From Solirubrobacteraceae bacterium (GTDB taxonomy: Bacteria > Actinomycetota > Thermoleophilia > Solirubrobacterales > Solirubrobacteraceae), in assembly GCA_025934395.1 (NCBI GenBank), contig JAICYC010000008.1, positions 1 through 64,000 on the forward strand: 64,000 nt of DNA, in the 5' to 3' direction. Positions within the stretch are counted from its first letter, which is position 1. Each line of letters starts with the position of its first letter. The notes under the pieces are model-generated. The model was not told where the DNA came from and searched no databases. It saw only the letters and a list, made by a program, of their open reading frames with translations. Shown here one piece after another: positions 1-7,750 of the stretch. A program made the position numbers and the translations under genes.

Positions 1-24
1 CACGCGCACATGGCCCGCGCGCCC

Positions 25-1689
25 TCAGGAGAGGAGGTTGCGCTCCGCGGCCCGCGCGACCGCTGCGGCGCGCGATGAGACCCCCAGGCGCGCGTAGATG
101 TTGGCCAGGTGGCGGTGCACCGTGTGCTCGCTGACGACCAGCCGCTCGGCGACCTGCCGATTGGACAGGCCTTCGGCCACGAGCGAGAGGACCTCGATCT
201 CGCGCGGGGTCATCCCGGCGTGCGCCGCGGCGGCGCCGTGACCTCCGAGGCGCGTGACGAGCTTGTCGGCCCTCCCCACCGCGCGCCCGGCGCCCAGCTG
301 CTGGAACTCCGTGCGGGCGTCGCGTGCATGCTCGAGCGCAGCGGTCGGACGGTCCTGGGCAGCGAGCGTGCACGCCAGCTCGAGCCGTGCGTGTGCGAGC
401 TCGTACGGAGCGATGCTCCGCGCGTGCAGGTCGATCGCGTCCTCGAACGCCCGGCGGGCGGAGTCGAGGTCGCGATCGGCGAACGCGATGCGGCCGGCGG
501 CGCCGCGCTCCGCCGCGCGCAGCTGATCGGTGCGCACCGCCTCGGCGATCGCGGCGAGCCGGGTGTGCGCCTCGCGCGCGCCCGACAGATCCCCGAGCGC
601 GATCCGGATCGGCACGAGGAGCTCCAGCGCGGCCGCGCTCTCGATCGGCTGATCGCTGCCGAGCCCCCGCAGGTAGCGCTCGGCGTGCCCGTGCGCGGCC
701 GCCGGATCGTCCTCGTCCAGCGCCAGCTCCGCGGAGACCAGTACCGCCAGCAGATGCGTGCTCTGCTCCAGCAGGGCGCGGGGCTCGCGCCTGGAGCCCT
801 GACGTATCCGCAGCTGGGCGAACCGCGCGCGGGCGTAGCCGGCCAGCGGCGGGCGCAGGATCCCCAGCGCATCCGTGGCCCAGGCGAGCATCTCCTCTGC
901 CTCGGCCCAGTGGCCGCGCATCATCAGGACCGTCCCGTGGTGGGCGCGGCAGAGCGCGAGCAGCGGCCGCTGACCCGTGCGCTCGCAGACGGCGGCGAGC
1001 TGCTCGCACCACTGGCCCGCACGATCGAAGTCGCGCGAGCGCTCGCAGGCGATGATCATGTTGCAGCAGCACGACCCGATCGCGATCGGGTCATGCAGCT
1101 CGCCGGCGATCGCGGCGGCGGTCCCCTCGTCGAGCAACCGGGTGCCCTCCTGCACGCGACCGAGGCTCACGAGCGCGAGGCCCTGCAGCGTCCGCGCCGT
1201 CATCTCGATGTCGATCGCCCCGTGCCGGCTCGCCTCCTCGGCTGCCTCCGTGCTCAGGCGCAGGACGGCGCGTGCGTCCGTGTCGATGTGGAACGAGGCC
1301 TCGATCAGCGGCAGCCAGGCGCGCTCGGCCGCGGGCGGCAGGTCCTCGACCAGGCGGCGTGCGCGCTGCAGCCAGCCGTTCGCGACCGCGTTGGTGCCGC
1401 GGATCGCGCCGTAGTCCCACGCGAGCAGACCGGCGACCCGCGCCGCCTCGACCGTCTGCGCCCGCTCGCGCCGCAGCACGAACGCCCGCTCACGAGCTGC
1501 AATCGCGGCGTCGACGTCGTCCAGCCACCAGCTCGCAACCGCCAGGCCCTCCAACGCGGCTGCGCTCTCTTCCAGGGCGAGCGCGCTCGCGTACAGGCGT
1601 CGGGCCTCCGCCCACGCGCGCCGGCCCAGCGCCGACCCTGCGGACGCCAACGCCTCCGCGGCGTCGATGGAGGTACCCGTGCTCCCCAT
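25..1689 (-). CDS. LuxR-family transcriptional regulator with TPR-like sensor region
   Basis: A 554-residue protein whose last ~65 residues form a LuxR/FixJ-type helix-turn-helix (TPREIEVLSLVAEGLSNRQV, followed by VSEHTVHRHLANIY). The preceding ~480 residues are alanine-rich helical repeats resembling tetratricopeptide repeats. No Walker motif, receiver domain or membrane segment is visible, so it looks like a small relative of MalT/LAL-type regulators without the ATPase. The ligand or partner is unknown. The ATG lies only 7 nt from the 3' end of tRNA-Phe on the same strand, so the gene is either co-transcribed with the tRNA and released by tRNA 3' processing, or the true start is further in. 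No Shine-Dalgarno sequence fits between them. Family call is firm; start and target genes are uncertain. Confidence 0.85.
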   Translation of the reverse strand: MGSTGTSIDAAEALASAGSALGRRAWAEARRLYASALALEESAAALEGLAVASWWLDDVDAAIAARERAFVLRRERAQTVEAARVAGLLAWDYGAIRGTNAVANGWLQRARRLVEDLPPAAERAWLPLIEASFHIDTDARAVLRLSTEAAEEASRHGAIDIEMTARTLQGLALVSLGRVQEGTRLLDEGTAAAIAGELHDPIAIGSCCCNMIIACERSRDFDRAGQWCEQLAAVCERTGQRPLLALCRAHHGTVLMMRGHWAEAEEMLAWATDALGILRPPLAGYARARFAQLRIRQGSRREPRALLEQSTHLLAVLVSAELALDEDDPAAAHGHAERYLRGLGSDQPIESAAALELLVPIRIALGDLSGAREAHTRLAAIAEAVRTDQLRAAERGAAGRIAFADRDLDSARRAFEDAIDLHARSIAPYELAHARLELACTLAAQDRPTAALEHARDARTEFQQLGAGRAVGRADKLVTRLGGHGAAAAHAGMTPREIEVLSLVAEGLSNRQVAERLVVSEHTVHRHLANIYARLGVSSRAAAVARAAERNLLS

Positions 1690-1696
1690 GGCCCGA

Positions 1697-1769
1697 TGGC
1701 GAGACCCGGACTCGAACCGGGGACACCACGATTTTCAGTCGTGTGCTCTACCAACTGAGCTATCTCGCC
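1697..1769 (-). tRNA. tRNA-Phe (GAA)
   Basis: The minus strand folds as a cloverleaf. The acceptor stem pairs GGCGAGA with TCTCGCC and is followed by discriminator A. A TAGCTCAGTTGGTAGAGC D-arm follows. The anticodon stem CACGA/TCGTG closes loop CTGAAAA, giving anticodon GAA. The T-loop is GGTTCGAGTCC. CCA is not encoded: the bases after A73 are TCGGGC. The tRNA lies 51 bp after the M23 peptidase gene and 7 bp before the LuxR-type gene, all on the same strand. Confidence 0.97.
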
Positions 1770-1820
1770 GCGGGCCCGATGGTACCGGCTGCGGATCGGC
1801 CCCCAGCTGCGAGCGGTGCC

Positions 1821-2843
1821 TCAGGCGCCGCGTTCCCAGGCTTCCAGGTAGGGCAGCGGGTCGATCGGGTAACCGCCGGCGGCCTGCCAGGCGCCGACCC
1901 ACACCTCGAGGTGCAGGTGCGGCGCGGTGGCGTCGCCGGTCTGCCCGGCGCTGCACACCGGCGAGCCCGCGGCCACGCCCTGGCCTTCGGCGACGGCGAA
2001 CGAGTGCGCCATGCAGTGGGCGAACATGAAGTCGAGCCCGACACCGGTGTGCTCGACGACGTACCAGCCCGCCCCCCCGGGCTGCACGCTGGTCGACGTG
2101 ATCGTGCCGCCGAGCGGGGCCACCACGGGTGTGCCTTCGGTGGTGAGCACGTCCTGGCCCTGGTGGACGTGGCCTTCGCGAGGGGCTCCGAAGCGATTCG
2201 CCGGCCCGCCGAAGCTGTGCGCGCCGGCGACGGGGAACACCGCGCCGTCGGCGACGGTCTGGGCGGGCGTGGCGACCCCGGCGGGCGTGGGTGCAGGGGC
2301 CGGGGTGACAGGCAGCGGTTTCGGCTTCGGCGGCGGTGCGCTGACGTTGAGCGTGGCGACACCCGAGGCATGCGCGCGACGCAGCAACGGGCTGCCGTGG
2401 GCGTCGTGCGCCTTGACGCTCACGTGATAGCTGCCGCTCGCCAGGCGCGCGTGGCGCGGCCAGCGGACGGTGAGGCGGCGCCCGGTGCGCACCCAGCCCA
2501 GCGCGACGGCGACCACGGGCCGGTGGGTGGCGAGGCTGACGATCGCCACGCGCGCGTTGACGCTGCTGACGCCGTGCTCGTTGATCTGCAGCCGGACGCG
2601 CGGCGGCGCGCCGGGGGTGGCGAGGGCTGGGACGGTGAGCGTGACCACCAGGGGGCGTCCCGCGGTGGGCTTCGCGCCGGCGATCACGCCGTACTCGCTC
2701 CCGCCGGCGGACGCGTCGGACGGCGCGCGGGTCCCCCCGGGGGGGTTTGCGGCGAGCACCAGCTCCGGGCCGGCGAGCACGGCCTGCGCACAGCAGCAGA
2801 CGAGCACGGCGACGAGCGCCGCGACGGCACGGGGGATCCTCAT
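1821..2843 (-). CDS. Exported M23-family metallopeptidase (LytM-like)
   Basis: A 340-residue protein starting at MRIPRAVAALVAVLVCC, an N-terminal Sec signal or lipoprotein-like segment. This ATG has an AGAAGG ribosome site and is preferred over an upstream in-frame ATG at 2879. The middle is a beta-rich Ig-like region and a Pro/Ala linker. The C-terminal ~125 residues form the M23/LytM zinc endopeptidase fold: H-x3-D (HQGQD), a GTPVVAPLGGTI strand, and the terminal HLHLE. These are zinc ligands in lysostaphin-type enzymes, which cut peptidoglycan cross-bridges. Some M23 proteins are inactive activators, but here the ligands look intact. It probably acts on or outside the cell wall. It sits downstream of the epimerase gene on the same strand with ~110 bp between. 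Confidence 0.85.
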   Translation of the reverse strand: MRIPRAVAALVAVLVCCCAQAVLAGPELVLAANPPGGTRAPSDASAGGSEYGVIAGAKPTAGRPLVVTLTVPALATPGAPPRVRLQINEHGVSSVNARVAIVSLATHRPVVAVALGWVRTGRRLTVRWPRHARLASGSYHVSVKAHDAHGSPLLRRAHASGVATLNVSAPPPKPKPLPVTPAPAPTPAGVATPAQTVADGAVFPVAGAHSFGGPANRFGAPREGHVHQGQDVLTTEGTPVVAPLGGTITSTSVQPGGAGWYVVEHTGVGLDFMFAHCMAHSFAVAEGQGVAAGSPVCSAGQTGDATAPHLHLEVWVGAWQAAGGYPIDPLPYLEAWERGA

Positions 2844-2951
2844 ACATCCCTTCTCGGCAGGAGCGGCGATGCTCACCACCCCCAGGGCGCCGTTGCACGC
2901 ATGCTCCCAACGAACACGCGGCGGGCTCCGCGGTTGCGGGCGCGCCCGCGG

Positions 2952-3884
2952 TCAGCTGCTGTGCGCGAATTCCTCGAGCAGCGCTGCGTACGTGGCGCGC
3001 AGGCCCTCGGCGATCGGCATCTGCGGGCGCCAGTCGAGATCGCGTTCGGCGCGCGAGATGTCGAGGCAGCTGTGCTGCAGCTCGCCGGGCCGGAGGTCTG
3101 CCAGCTCCGGCTCGATCTGCTTGCCGGCGGCTGCGCTCAGCTCGCGCCAGACCGTCGCGACGTCGGTCTCGGTGGACGTCGCGATGTTGTAGACGCCCGC
3201 GTTGCCCAGCGCGGCCAGCAGACCGCTGACAACGTCGGCGACGTACACGTAGTCGCGGGTGGGCTTGCCGTGGCCGTACAGGCGCGGGGCCCTGCCGGTG
3301 TAGAGGTGGTTGCTGAAGATCGCGACCACGCCGGCCTCGCCGTGGGGGCTCTGGCGGGGGCCGTACACGTTGCCGAGCCGGCACACGGCGTGGGGAATGC
3401 CGGACGACAGCGACCAGGTGCGCACGTACGCCTCGCCGGCCCACTTCGACGCACCGTAGGGCGCCAGCGGCGCGGGGATCCGGTCCTCGCCGGTGGGCAT
3501 CGGCGCGTCGTCGCCGTACAGCGCGCCGCCCGTGGAGGTGAACACGACCGGAGCGCCGATCTCGCCCGCGGCCTGGACGACGCCGAGCGTGCCCTGGACG
3601 TTCACGGCGCAGTCGCGGGAGGGGTTCTCGACGGACGCGACGACGCTCGCCTGGGCGGCGAGGTGGAAGATCGCGTCGGGCTTGCGCTCTGTCAGCTCGC
3701 GCGCGAGGGCGGCGGTGTCGACGATGTCGAGCTCGACCAGCTCGGCCCCGTCGGGCACGCGCTCGCGCGTGCCCGCGGAGAGGTCGTCGATCACCGTGAC
3801 CGCGTAGCCCTCGGCGAGAAGCGCGTCGGCGAGGTGCGAGCCGATGAAGCCGGCACCGCCGGTGACGATCGCGCTCGAGCCCAC
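2952..3884 (-). CDS. NAD-dependent epimerase/dehydratase (UDP-glucose 4-epimerase-like)
   Basis: 310 residues of the extended short-chain dehydrogenase family. The N-terminal TGGAGFIGSHL dinucleotide motif, a DDLSAG loop, the HLAAQASV strand and a YGASK catalytic Tyr-x3-Lys with an upstream STGGALYG serine/threonine segment match UDP-sugar epimerases and dehydratases. It would interconvert nucleotide sugars for wall or surface polysaccharide. The exact sugar cannot be read from sequence. The GTG start at 3884 is chosen because the Rossmann motif begins nine residues later. A TAGCCT -10-like hexamer lies 8 nt upstream, overlapping the stop codon of the HD-GYP gene. It may therefore be transcribed both with that gene and from its own leaderless promoter. 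Confidence 0.85.
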   Translation of the reverse strand: MGSSAIVTGGAGFIGSHLADALLAEGYAVTVIDDLSAGTRERVPDGAELVELDIVDTAALARELTERKPDAIFHLAAQASVVASVENPSRDCAVNVQGTLGVVQAAGEIGAPVVFTSTGGALYGDDAPMPTGEDRIPAPLAPYGASKWAGEAYVRTWSLSSGIPHAVCRLGNVYGPRQSPHGEAGVVAIFSNHLYTGRAPRLYGHGKPTRDYVYVADVVSGLLAALGNAGVYNIATSTETDVATVWRELSAAAGKQIEPELADLRPGELQHSCLDISRAERDLDWRPQMPIAEGLRATYAALLEEFAHSS

Positions 3885-3892
3885 GCCGCGAA

Positions 3893-3898
3893 AGGCTA
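3893..3898 (-). promoter_or_regulatory. Candidate -10 box (leaderless) for the epimerase gene
   Basis: TAGCCT ends 8 nt before the GTG start at 3884. No ribosome site intervenes. It is part of a pattern seen before several genes in this window. Confidence 0.35.
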
Positions 3899-5674
3899 TC
3901 GGGAGCGGAGCTGGACCGGCGCGGCAGCGGAGGAGGACAGCACGCCCTCGACGGCCTGGACGGTTTCGTCGATCCGCTCGAGCACGCGCATGCCTTCGCG
4001 TTCGCGGGGCACCCCGCCGCCGACGGCGGGGCCGCTGAGCACGATCGGGAGGTCCGGACGCGACCCGTGCAGCTTCTGCAGCGCGGACTCGATCGAGTCG
4101 CCCCCACCGGGGGAGGTTGCGCCGACGACGATCAGGTCGGGGCTCTGGCCCTCGACGAGCGCGAGCAGCTGCTCTGCGGCGACGTCGGTGTCGAACGTGG
4201 TCTTGAAGCCGGCGGCGGCGAGCTGGTCGTGCACCATCTGCAGCCCGAGCGTGTGGTCGTCGCCGGCAACGCCCGCCAGCAGCACGCGCTCGCGCGGGGG
4301 TTCGACCTCGACGGTCATGTAGCGGTAGAGCGTGGCGAGCACGCGGCGGGTGATCGTCGCTGCGCGCCGCTCGCGGTCGGGGTCGATCTCGCCGGCGCCG
4401 GCGAGCACGCTGATGCGCCGCAGCGCGGGCCCGATGACCTCGGCGTGCAGCGTGATCGGGGCGATGCCGTCCTCGATCGCGGTCGCGATCGCCCCCTCGG
4501 CGGTCTCGGCGTCGGCGCGTTCGAGTGCGCCGGCGAACGTCTCGAGCGTGCTCTCGACGAGCTCGGCGGGGTCCGAGCGCATCTGCTCGCGCGCGTCGGG
4601 GCCGGTCTGGCCGAGCACTTCCATGAACGCGTCGAGCAGCACGGGGTCGAAGTGCCGTCCGCGCTGTTCGCGCATCATCTGCACCGCCTCCTCGACCGAG
4701 AACGCCTTGCGGTACACCCGGTCGCTGGTGAGCGCGTCGAACACGTCCGCGACCGCGACGATGCGGCCCTCGATCGGGATCGCCTCGCCCTGCAGGCCGC
4801 GCGGGTACCCGCTGCCGTCCCACTTCTCCTGGTGGCTGAGCGCGATCGTGGCGGCCATGTCGAGGATCCGCGAAGACGAGCCGCGGACGAGGCGGTGCCC
4901 CTCCTCGGCGTGCGTCTCGACGATCGCCCGCTCCTCCTCGGTGAGCGGGCCGGGCTTCAGGAGGATCGCGTCGGGGATGGCGACCTTGCCGACGTCGTGC
5001 AGCGGCGCCGCGTGACCGAGCCGCTCGCAGAACTCCGCGTCCATCCCGATGTGTTCGGCCAGCAGCGTGGAGAACCGCCCGATGCGCTCGATGTGCGCGC
5101 CGGTGTCCTCGTCGCGGAACTCGACCGCCATCGAGAGCCGGCGGACCGTCTCGGCCTGGGCGATCTCGAGCTCGGAGAGCGCGCGTTTGAGCTCGCTCGT
5201 GCGGCCGTCGACCTCCTCTTCGAGCGCCGCGCGGCCGCGGTCGCCGACGTGGTAGCCGAGCGCGGCGGCGGCGAGCGCGATCGCTACGGCTGCCCCGGCG
5301 GCCACGGCCGAGACGCCGGCGAGCACGAGCGCGACGACCGCCGCGGCTCCGAGCACGACGGGCGGGACCGCGGCGAGCGGCGAGCGGCGGCCGCGAGCGT
5401 GGGGCTGGGCGGAGCGAAGCTCCCGGCGCCGTCGGCGCGTGCCCCTGGGCTTGGCGCCGCCGACCCTCGCCCAGCGCTTGCGCCGGCTGCGCGGTGAGGT
5501 GTCTGCGGGCGTGCCGGATCCACCCTCGGCGGGCGGCTGCAGGAGGCTGACTTCGGTTGCACCTTGCACGGAGAGCTCTCGCGTCCTTTGTGGGCTCAGG
5601 ACCGAGTGGGCGGACACGCGTCGCTTCGACCCCCGGCAGGGGGCCCTTGAACGGCCTTGAGCGCGTGTAGACAC
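3896..5674 (-). CDS. Membrane HD-GYP domain protein with C-terminal cobalamin-binding-like domain
   Basis: 592 residues as drawn. The first ~35 look non-conserved, and a GTG at 5569 is a plausible alternative start. Residues ~103-137 form two membrane spans, followed by a short coiled linker. Residues ~175-355 are an HD-GYP domain: HD pair in LHDVGK (H226, D227), later HQEKWDGSGYP with the GYP triad at 289-291, and VADVFDALTSDRVY. This type hydrolyses cyclic di-GMP. Residues ~365-455 are helical and resemble the cap module of B12 proteins. Residues ~462-580 resemble a B12-binding Rossmann domain with D472-x-H474-x2-G477, the histidine-loop motif that coordinates cobalamin cobalt in MetH-type proteins. 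The tryptophan and the EH pair of CarH/MetH caps are absent (ALA and ER instead). The gene lies between a lipoprotein and the epimerase on the same strand. The B12 role is inference. Confidence 0.82.
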   Translation of the reverse strand: MSTRAQGRSRAPCRGSKRRVSAHSVLSPQRTRELSVQGATEVSLLQPPAEGGSGTPADTSPRSRRKRWARVGGAKPRGTRRRRRELRSAQPHARGRRSPLAAVPPVVLGAAAVVALVLAGVSAVAAGAAVAIALAAAALGYHVGDRGRAALEEEVDGRTSELKRALSELEIAQAETVRRLSMAVEFRDEDTGAHIERIGRFSTLLAEHIGMDAEFCERLGHAAPLHDVGKVAIPDAILLKPGPLTEEERAIVETHAEEGHRLVRGSSSRILDMAATIALSHQEKWDGSGYPRGLQGEAIPIEGRIVAVADVFDALTSDRVYRKAFSVEEAVQMMREQRGRHFDPVLLDAFMEVLGQTGPDAREQMRSDPAELVESTLETFAGALERADAETAEGAIATAIEDGIAPITLHAEVIGPALRRISVLAGAGEIDPDRERRAATITRRVLATLYRYMTVEVEPPRERVLLAGVAGDDHTLGLQMVHDQLAAAGFKTTFDTDVAAEQLLALVEGQSPDLIVVGATSPGGGDSIESALQKLHGSRPDLPIVLSGPAVGGGVPREREGMRVLERIDETVQAVEGVLSSSAAAPVQLRSR

Positions 5675-5690
5675 ATTGGTGAGGAGTTGC

Positions 5691-6443
5691 CTAGTGCCCG
5701 CTCTGGAGCTGATTGATGTTGATGGCGTTCGGGGGCGGCGTGAGCGTGACCGGCTCGTTCCAGCGGTCGAACGTGACCTTCCCGCCTTCCTTGCCGGACT
5801 TGGCGATCTGGAGGGGATAGGGCGTGCCCGTGGTGGCGACGAACAGCGTGCCGTCGTGCGCGGAGTCGGTGATGCCGACGGCCTGCTGGCCGCCCACGTT
5901 GGCGGTCTGCCCGCGGGAGAGCTTGCCCGAGTGGGCGGTGAGCGCGTGGTCGAGGAGCCGGCCGAGATCGGTGAGTTCTGCGAGCTGCGCGAATTCGCCG
6001 CTGCTGGTGGGCGCCTTCAGCCACTTGCCCTGCAGGAGCTGCGCTGCGGCGTCGCCGCCGATGTGTTTGTAGAAGGCGGCGCTGCCGTTGAGGTAGAAGG
6101 CTTTTTCGACCTCGATGACATCGATGCCGAGGCCTTCGACGGACAGGTGTCCCTTTGCGCCCTTGCCGGCGACGAGTTCCATATTGAGAGATATCGGCTT
6201 CTTTTCGCTGACAATTGAGCCGTTGACGTGGACGGTGGCGGCACCGTCCGCGGCGGCTTTGGCCGCGGCGACGATCTGCTCGGGAGATTTCGCTGCGACG
6301 CCGTTTCCGGAGCTCCCCTGCGAGGTCGACTTCGAGGAGGACGAGGAGCTTCCGCACCCCGTCAGCGCGAGCAGCAGGAGGGCCGAGACGAGCAGCGCGG
6401 CGGCGATCCGGGCGCGGCGAGGACGTGTGGCGGATGTGTTCAT
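5691..6443 (-). CDS. Putative lipoprotein (LppX/LprG-like)
   Basis: 250 residues with a basic N-terminus, a hydrophobic stretch and the lipobox LLALTGC, followed by a serine-rich spacer (GSSSSSSKSTS). This is a typical exported lipoprotein of Gram-positive bacteria. The mature part is beta-rich with alternating polar residues. It resembles actinobacterial LppX/LprA/F/G-type proteins, which carry lipids in a half-barrel, but that is only a fold-level impression. It is the first gene of the minus-strand run leading to the HD-GYP gene, 16 bp away, and is divergent from the reductase gene at 6500. Confidence 0.7.
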   Translation of the reverse strand: MNTSATRPRRARIAAALLVSALLLLALTGCGSSSSSSKSTSQGSSGNGVAAKSPEQIVAAAKAAADGAATVHVNGSIVSEKKPISLNMELVAGKGAKGHLSVEGLGIDVIEVEKAFYLNGSAAFYKHIGGDAAAQLLQGKWLKAPTSSGEFAQLAELTDLGRLLDHALTAHSGKLSRGQTANVGGQQAVGITDSAHDGTLFVATTGTPYPLQIAKSGKEGGKVTFDRWNEPVTLTPPPNAININQLQSGH

Positions 6444-6485
6444 ATTCCGGCGGACTCTAGCTGGGTCCCCAGTCGCGCCCGGGTG

Positions 6486-6491
6486 TATCGT
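6486..6491 (+). promoter_or_regulatory. Candidate -10 box (leaderless) for the reductase gene
   Basis: TATCGT ends 8 nt before the GTG at 6500, and there is no Shine-Dalgarno sequence. The 56 bp between the divergent genes leave little room for a leader. Confidence 0.4.
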
Positions 6492-6499
6492 GCGCCCCG

Positions 6500-7750
6500 G
6501 TGAGCGAGCGCGACATCGACGTGGTCGTGCTGGGCGCGACGGGGGTGACGGGTCGTCGGGTGGCGGCCTACCTGTCGGAGCGCGCGCCCGCAGCGGGCCG
6601 GACGTGGGCCGCGGCGGCGCGCGATCAGGCGCAGCTCGCGCGGGTGCTCGACGAGGAGGGCGTCACGGGCGCGCACACGCTCCTCGCCGACGTGGCGGAC
6701 CCGGGTTCGCTGTCGGATCTGGCCTCGCGGGCGCGCGTGGTGCTCGACCTCGTGGGCCCCTACACGCTCTACGGCCGCCCCGTGATCGAGGCGTGCGTGG
6801 CGGCGGGCACGCACTACGTGGACCTCTCGGGGGAGATCCCGTTCGTGCGCGCGATCGTGGACGGGTTCGACGCGAGCGCGGCGGCGGCGGGCGTGAAGGT
6901 CGTGCAGGTGTGCGGCTTCGAGGCGCTGCCTCCGGACATGTCTGTGCGGATGGCCGCCGACGCAGCACGCGAGCGCTTCGGCGAGGAGCTCGAGAGCGCG
7001 GACCTCGAGGCGTGGGTGACGGGCCCGCCGGGGCTCCCGCGCGCGTCCGACATGATCTCCGGCGGCACCCTGCAGAGCATCGTGGCGGTGGCGGGCGCGG
7101 ACGGTGCGGACACGGTCTCGGACCCCGCGGCCCTGATCGGTGAGCCCGGCGTCGCGGCGGGTGTCCGCGCTCGCAGCCCGATCACCCTCGCTCCGCGCCG
7201 GGGCCACACGGGAGATGTGATCGCACCGATGGCACCCGCCCCGTTCATCAACCCGGCGGTGATCCACCGCTCGGGCGCGCTGGCCGGCACACCGCCGCTT
7301 CGCTACCGGGAGGGGATCGCCCTGGGCGGTCACGTGGCGACGCTGCCCCTCCGCGTTGCGGGAGCGGGCGCGCTCACCGCGACGCAGGTGGCGCTGCGGG
7401 GTCTGACGCGTGCGGGCGCGGGCCCGCGCAGGCGTGTCGCAGGCGCGCTCGGACGGGCGCTGCCGGGATCGGGCTTCGGGCCCGCGGCGGATCGCCTGCA
7501 CGCGTGGCGCTGGGGAATGCGCACCTACGCGCGCACCACCGGCGGGCACGAGCTGGAGGTGACGGTCGACGGCGAGGCGCACCCGGGCTACCTGGCGACT
7601 GCCCGGATGATCGGCGAGGCGGGGCTGCTGCTGGCGAGCGACGGCGCGACGCCGGAGCGGTTCGGCTGCGTGACGCCGTCGATCGCGCTCGGCTCGGCGA
7701 GCGCGCCGAGCTTCGAGCACGCCGGCGTGCGCTTCAGCGTGTCCGCGTGA
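6500..7750 (+). CDS. Saccharopine dehydrogenase-like reductase (trans-acting enoyl reductase type)
   Basis: 416 residues starting at GTG. The N-terminus has VVVLGATGVTGRRVAAYL, a GxxGxxG nucleotide-binding loop, then LDLVGPYTLYG and GTHYVDLSGE. These match the saccharopine-dehydrogenase-like family that includes mycobacterial trans-acting enoyl reductases. Family members reduce double bonds in lipids or polyketides, or have unknown substrates; lysine metabolism is unlikely here. Its stop overlaps the start of the following acyl-CoA-dehydrogenase-like gene (GTGA), so the two are translationally coupled. With the monooxygenase at 9723 they suggest oxidation and reduction of a lipid, terpenoid or other hydrophobic substrate. 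Confidence 0.8.
   Translation: MSERDIDVVVLGATGVTGRRVAAYLSERAPAAGRTWAAAARDQAQLARVLDEEGVTGAHTLLADVADPGSLSDLASRARVVLDLVGPYTLYGRPVIEACVAAGTHYVDLSGEIPFVRAIVDGFDASAAAAGVKVVQVCGFEALPPDMSVRMAADAARERFGEELESADLEAWVTGPPGLPRASDMISGGTLQSIVAVAGADGADTVSDPAALIGEPGVAAGVRARSPITLAPRRGHTGDVIAPMAPAPFINPAVIHRSGALAGTPPLRYREGIALGGHVATLPLRVAGAGALTATQVALRGLTRAGAGPRRRVAGALGRALPGSGFGPAADRLHAWRWGMRTYARTTGGHELEVTVDGEAHPGYLATARMIGEAGLLLASDGATPERFGCVTPSIALGSASAPSFEHAGVRFSVSA

Noticed and set aside
1691-1782. Direct repeat GCCCGATGG on both sides of tRNA-Phe (1691-1699 and 1774-1782), suggestive of an attachment site
   Set aside because: Only 9 bp, no integrase or foreign genes nearby, and the tRNA is intact; more likely chance or local duplication.
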